A stretch of 64,000 bases of DNA, from assembly GCA_021404565.1 (NCBI GenBank), contig JAAWWF010000008.1, forward strand, positions 124,001-188,000, in the 5' to 3' direction. The notes beneath the pieces are model-generated. The model was not told the DNA's origin, searched no databases, and saw only the letters and a list, made by a program, of their open reading frames with translations. The stretch is from Roseivirga sp. GTDB taxonomy: Bacteria; Bacteroidota; Bacteroidia; Cytophagales; Cyclobacteriaceae. The translations under genes and the position numbers were made by a program. This document shows positions 63,478 to 64,000 of this stretch, one piece after another (the first letter of the stretch is position 1; each line of letters starts with the position of its first letter).

Positions 63478-63506
63478 TATACAGTATATACACTATGAAC
63501 TGTATA
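63478..63506. promoter_or_regulatory. Inverted-repeat operator candidate for the GntR regulator
   Basis: TATACAGT (63478-63485) and ACTGTATA (63499-63506) form a perfect 8-bp inverted repeat with a 13-bp spacer, 75 bp upstream of the GntR start codon, in a TATA-rich stretch. The position fits autoregulation by a YtrA-like repressor. Confidence 0.5.
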
Positions 63507-63581
63507 AACAATTAGAGCCTGGAACTGGATATGTAAGTTCTTAGTCCTCTGTTTGTTGCACAGTTTGGATACCTGGAAAAG

Positions 63582-63962
63582 ATGAAGATAATCATATCAA
63601 ATGCCTCCTCAGAGCCCATATATGAGCAAATCGGCAGACAGATTAAGGCCCAGATTATTTCCGGTGAGCTAAAGGAGGGCGATGGACTGCCTTCCATTCG
63701 AAAGCTGGCCAAAGAGCTTCATATCAGTGTGATTACCACCAAACGCGCCTATGAAGAGCTGGAAAAAGAGGGCTTTATCGATACCGTAGGAGGCAAGGGT
63801 ACTTTCGTGGCGATTCAGAATAAAGAACTGCTGAGAGAGAAGCGAATGAAGTCAGTAGAAGATATGATGGCAGATACGGTTACAGAGGCCAAAAAGCTCG
63901 ATATCTCCTATGAAGAGCTCAATGAAATGCTGTCCATTCTTTATGACAGCAGTGAAGATTAA
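63582..63962 (+). CDS. YtrA-subfamily GntR transcriptional regulator
   Basis: 126 residues. The GntR winged helix is plain: YEQIGRQIKAQIISGELKEGDGLPSIRKLAKELHISVITTKRAYEELEKEGFIDTVGGKGTFVA, followed by a short helical C-terminal tail (about 85-126), the mark of the YtrA subfamily. YtrA-type regulators usually precede and control an ABC transporter operon; the next gene begins 16 bp downstream and leaves the window. Confidence 0.92.
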   Translation: MKIIISNASSEPIYEQIGRQIKAQIISGELKEGDGLPSIRKLAKELHISVITTKRAYEELEKEGFIDTVGGKGTFVAIQNKELLREKRMKSVEDMMADTVTEAKKLDISYEELNEMLSILYDSSED

Positions 63963-63978
63963 GGTAAAAGAAACAAGT

Positions 63979-64000
63979 ATGATCAATACATTAGAAATAT
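63979..64000 (+). CDS. Start of a further gene, cut by the window edge
   Basis: ATG at 63979 opens a frame reading MINTLEI to the edge, 16 bp after the YtrA-type regulator. By context an ABC transporter ATP-binding subunit is most likely, but only seven codons are visible. Confidence 0.35.

Noticed and set aside
1-64000. tRNA or rRNA genes
   Set aside because: No cloverleaf with a conserved T-loop GGTTCRA pattern and no rRNA-like conserved stretches were noticed on either strand; a covariance-model search would settle this.

Overview
The window looks like a chromosomal stretch from a Bacteroidota bacterium, most likely of the order Cytophagales. The signs are many lipoproteins and signal peptides on extracytoplasmic hydrolases, LytTR, AraC-with-membrane and HxlR regulators, promoter elements of the TTG / TAnnTTTG type, a tricorn-protease homologue, an HD-Pnk/RNA-ligase pair of the kind described from Runella, and large FtsX/MacB-type permeases with the Bacteroidota/Acidobacteria permease prefix domain. 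I saw no tRNA, rRNA, CRISPR array, transposase, integrase or phage structural cluster. Family rank cannot be decided from the sequence alone.

Layout. 1-4.3 kb: an edge-truncated alpha/beta-hydrolase lipoprotein, a ProC-like dehydrogenase, a palindrome-rich repeat, and a divergent HxlR regulator / SDR + SRPBCC operon. 4.4-6.8 kb: a serine hydrolase co-transcribed with an ECF sigma factor and a small membrane protein. 6.8-12.1 kb (minus): an S9 peptidase, a PD40 beta-propeller lipoprotein and an odd lipoyl-domain/phage-tail-collar fusion in one run, then gamma-glutamyltransferase. 12.3-33.7 kb (minus): one PadR regulator followed by eight tandem, paralogous, double-FtsX permeases of 863-890 residues with no ATPase beside them. 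34-45 kb: LytTR regulator, TraB-like protein, beta-carbonic anhydrase, M1 aminopeptidase, RNase Z-like hydrolase, bestrophin-like channel and tricorn homologue. 45-58 kb: small stress/regulatory genes (AraC regulators, NTF2-like, VOC, SRPBCC, SDR + ArsR, epimerase, 2OG oxygenase), one decayed gene, several unknowns and a secreted beta/gamma-crystallin lipoprotein. 58-64 kb: the HD-Pnk + RNA ligase pair, two small exported proteins, an HTH membrane regulator, a membrane HExxH protein, and a YtrA-type GntR regulator heading a further operon that leaves the window.

The most notable system is the PadR + eight-permease array (about 21 kb, a third of the window). The permeases resemble the orphan duplicated permeases first described from Acidobacteria (ADOP) and their companion PadR regulators. 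The genes are tightly packed. Seven of the eight start at GTG or TTG, and three of those GTG starts lie inside the Ser-Glu-stop codons of the preceding gene. The copies fall into adjacent look-alike pairs with mosaic ends, suggesting repeated duplication and exchange. The promoter -7 element of padR lies between the arms of an 8-bp inverted repeat, a good candidate operator. The lipoyl/tail-collar fusion is the second item most worth attention.

Two families of dispersed, partly palindromic intergenic repeats recur across the right half of the window and explain several gene-free stretches. Permeases are numbered 1-8 in transcription order (1 is next to padR).
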